The position numbers were made by a program, and so were the translations under genes. Positions 62,530-64,000 of a stretch of 64,000 nt of DNA are shown here, piece after piece. The stretch covers positions 3,362,001-3,426,000 of the forward strand of contig NZ_CP102951.1 in the NCBI RefSeq assembly GCF_024741815.1. The letters run 5' to 3'. A model generated the notes under the pieces. The model was not told the DNA's origin and made no database searches. It was given only the letters and a program-made list of their open reading frames with translations. The stretch is from Pseudomonas sp. LS1212 (lineage in GTDB: Bacteria > Pseudomonadota > Gammaproteobacteria > Pseudomonadales > Pseudomonadaceae). How positions within the stretch are numbered: the first letter of the stretch is position 1; each line of letters starts with the position of its first letter.

Positions 62530-64000
62530 ATGCGCGGCCTCAACCTCTCCGAGATCGCCGTACGCAACCCGGCGGTGACCCTGTTCCTGATCATCGCGGG
62601 CATCCTTTCCGGCATCTTCGCCTTCGGCAAACTGGGCCGCGCCGAAGACCCCTCCTTCACCATCAAGGTGATGACCGTCACCGCCGCCTGGCCCGGCGCC
62701 ACCGCACGGGAGATGCAGGAGCAGGTCGCCGACCGCCTGGAGAAGCGCCTGCAGGAGCTAGACCTCTACGACCGGGTCGAGACCATCGCCCAGCCGGCTT
62801 CGTCTCGATGAAGGTGATATTCCACGAATCGACCCGGCCCGGCGATATCCAGGAACTCTTCTACCAGACCCGCAAAAAGCTCAGCGACGAGGCGGCCAGG
62901 CTGCCGCGGGGCGTGGTCGGCCCGTTCTTCAATGATGAATATTCCGACATCTATTTCGCCCTCTACGCGCTGGAGGCCAAGAACCTGCCGCACCGGCAAT
63001 TGGTGCAGATGGCCGAAGACCTGCGCCAGGGTTTCCCGCGTCTGCCGGGGGTAAAGAAGGTCAATATCCTCGGCGAGCAGGCGCAGCGCGTGTTTGTCGA
63101 GTTCTCCCATGAGCGCCTGGCCACCCTGGGCCTCAAGCCCGAGCAGATCTTCGCCGCACTGGCCGCCCAGAACGGCGTGGCGCCGTCCGGCTTCGTCGAA
63201 ACCAGCGGGCCGCGCGCCTACATCCGCGTCGACGGCGCCTTCGACACCCTGTCGCTGATCGAGAATGTGCCCGTGGTGGCCAATGGCAAAGTGCTGCGTA
63301 TCGCCGATGTGGCCACCGTCAGCCGTGGTTACGAAGACCCGGCGAGCTACCGTATCCGCCATCAGGGCGACCCGGCGCTGATGCTCGGGGTAATCATGGA
63401 GAAACACTTCAACGGCCTCGACCTGGACAAGTCCCTGCAGGCCGAGGAAGGCAGAATCCGGGCCGACCTGCCGCTCGGAGTGCGCGTGGAGAAGGTTTCC
63501 GACCAGGCGAAGAACATTCGCCTGGCGGTGGACGAGTTCATGCTCAAGTTCTTCGTCGCCTTGGCCGTGGTCATGCTCATCAGCCTCATCGCCCTGGGCT
63601 TTCGCGTCGGTCTGTGCCGCTGACCCTGTCCATCGTCTTCGTGATCATGCTGATGACCGGCCGCGAGTTCGACCGCATCACCCTCGGTGCGCTGATCCTG
63701 TCGCTCGGCCTCTTGGTGGACGATGCGATCATTGCCATCGAGATGATGGTGGTGAAACTCGAAGAAGGCTTCGACCGGACCAAGGCCGCCACGTTCGCCT
63801 GGAGCTCCACCGCAGCGCCCATGCTCACCGGCACCCTGGTGACCATAATCGGCTTCCTGCCAGTGGGCTTCGCCCGCTCCGGCGCCGGCGAATATGCCGG
63901 TAACATCTTCTGGATCGTCGGCTTTGCGCTAATCGCTTCCTGGCTGGTGGCGGTCGTCTTCACGCCCTACCTCGGGGTAAAAACGCTGCCCAAAATCAAA
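62530..64000 (+). pseudogene. RND efflux transporter, two frame disruptions, runs off window
   Basis: The first frame, MRGLNLSEIAVRNPAVTLFL, reads to VETIAQPAS. A one-base loss near 62797 (CAGCC then GGCTTCGTC) moves the rest into another frame: GFVSMKVIFHESTRPGDIQE continues to MLISLIALGFRVGL. There about 16 bases are missing near 63615, and a third frame resumes PLTLSIVFVIMLMTGREFDR and continues to the window end. It contains the helix 4 motif GLLVDDAIIAIEMMVVKLEE. All parts match AcrB/MexB-like transporters. With the truncated adaptor, this pump is inactive. Confidence 0.88.

Overview
The window looks like a chromosomal segment of a Pseudomonas of the putida/fluorescens type. The basis is gene content: a lexA2-imuA pair with its GTAC-type operator, OprD and RND proteins, lsfA, exaC, acsA, cstA, a DadA/DapA-type hydroxyproline cluster and many LysR regulators. 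It is a mosaic of metabolic blocks separated by decayed mobile DNA.

Layout. 1-1320: the 5' part of a group II intron, abutting a broken IS66 element whose tnpC is split around a small immunity-like gene. 1318-2576: imuA-lexA2, with the usual imuB and dnaE2 missing where the IS66 remnant begins. 2690-3255 and 16480-17071: two homologous units, each a structured RNA resembling phage C4/CI antisense RNA placed before a DUF3077/DUF6124-type gene. 3513-9633: an AraC regulator divergent from two alpha/beta-barrel proteins, two SDRs, a quinone-oxidoreductase-like MDR and an RNase Z-like hydrolase. 9732-16337: accessory genes and remnants, including an IS3-family element in a zinc-ribbon gene with a clean 3-bp target duplication.

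17115-33900 is a C2/phosphonate block. It contains PhnX, an iron alcohol dehydrogenase, two organophosphate-type MFS carriers, an OprD porin, a FAD amine oxidase-like enzyme, acetaldehyde dehydrogenase and acetyl-CoA synthetase. This suggests a route from an aminophosphonate to phosphonoacetaldehyde, acetaldehyde, acetate and acetyl-CoA. A 31-codon ORF overlapping an intrinsic terminator lies upstream of one carrier. 33941-38544: ybdD-cstA (pyruvate uptake) divergent from a Cache histidine kinase and NarL-type regulator. 38625-45413: lsfA, a ydiJ-like dehydrogenase, LysR, GNAT and CAP-domain genes.

45483-55167 is one ten-gene minus-strand cluster for hydroxyproline use: ABC uptake, epimerase, D-hydroxyproline dehydrogenase, deaminase, semialdehyde dehydrogenase, a second racemase-family enzyme and a GntR repressor. 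55572-60320: a 1067-aa BTAD/ATPase/TPR regulator and a berberine-bridge-type flavoenzyme of actinobacterial appearance, followed by a third gene cut off after its first codons. 60388 to the end: a TerC protein and a decayed RND efflux pair (truncated adaptor, transporter with two frame disruptions).

The strongest novelty candidate is the duplicated C4-like RNA. In both copies the loop can pair with the ribosome-binding site of the following gene, and differences between the copies are compensated in the target.
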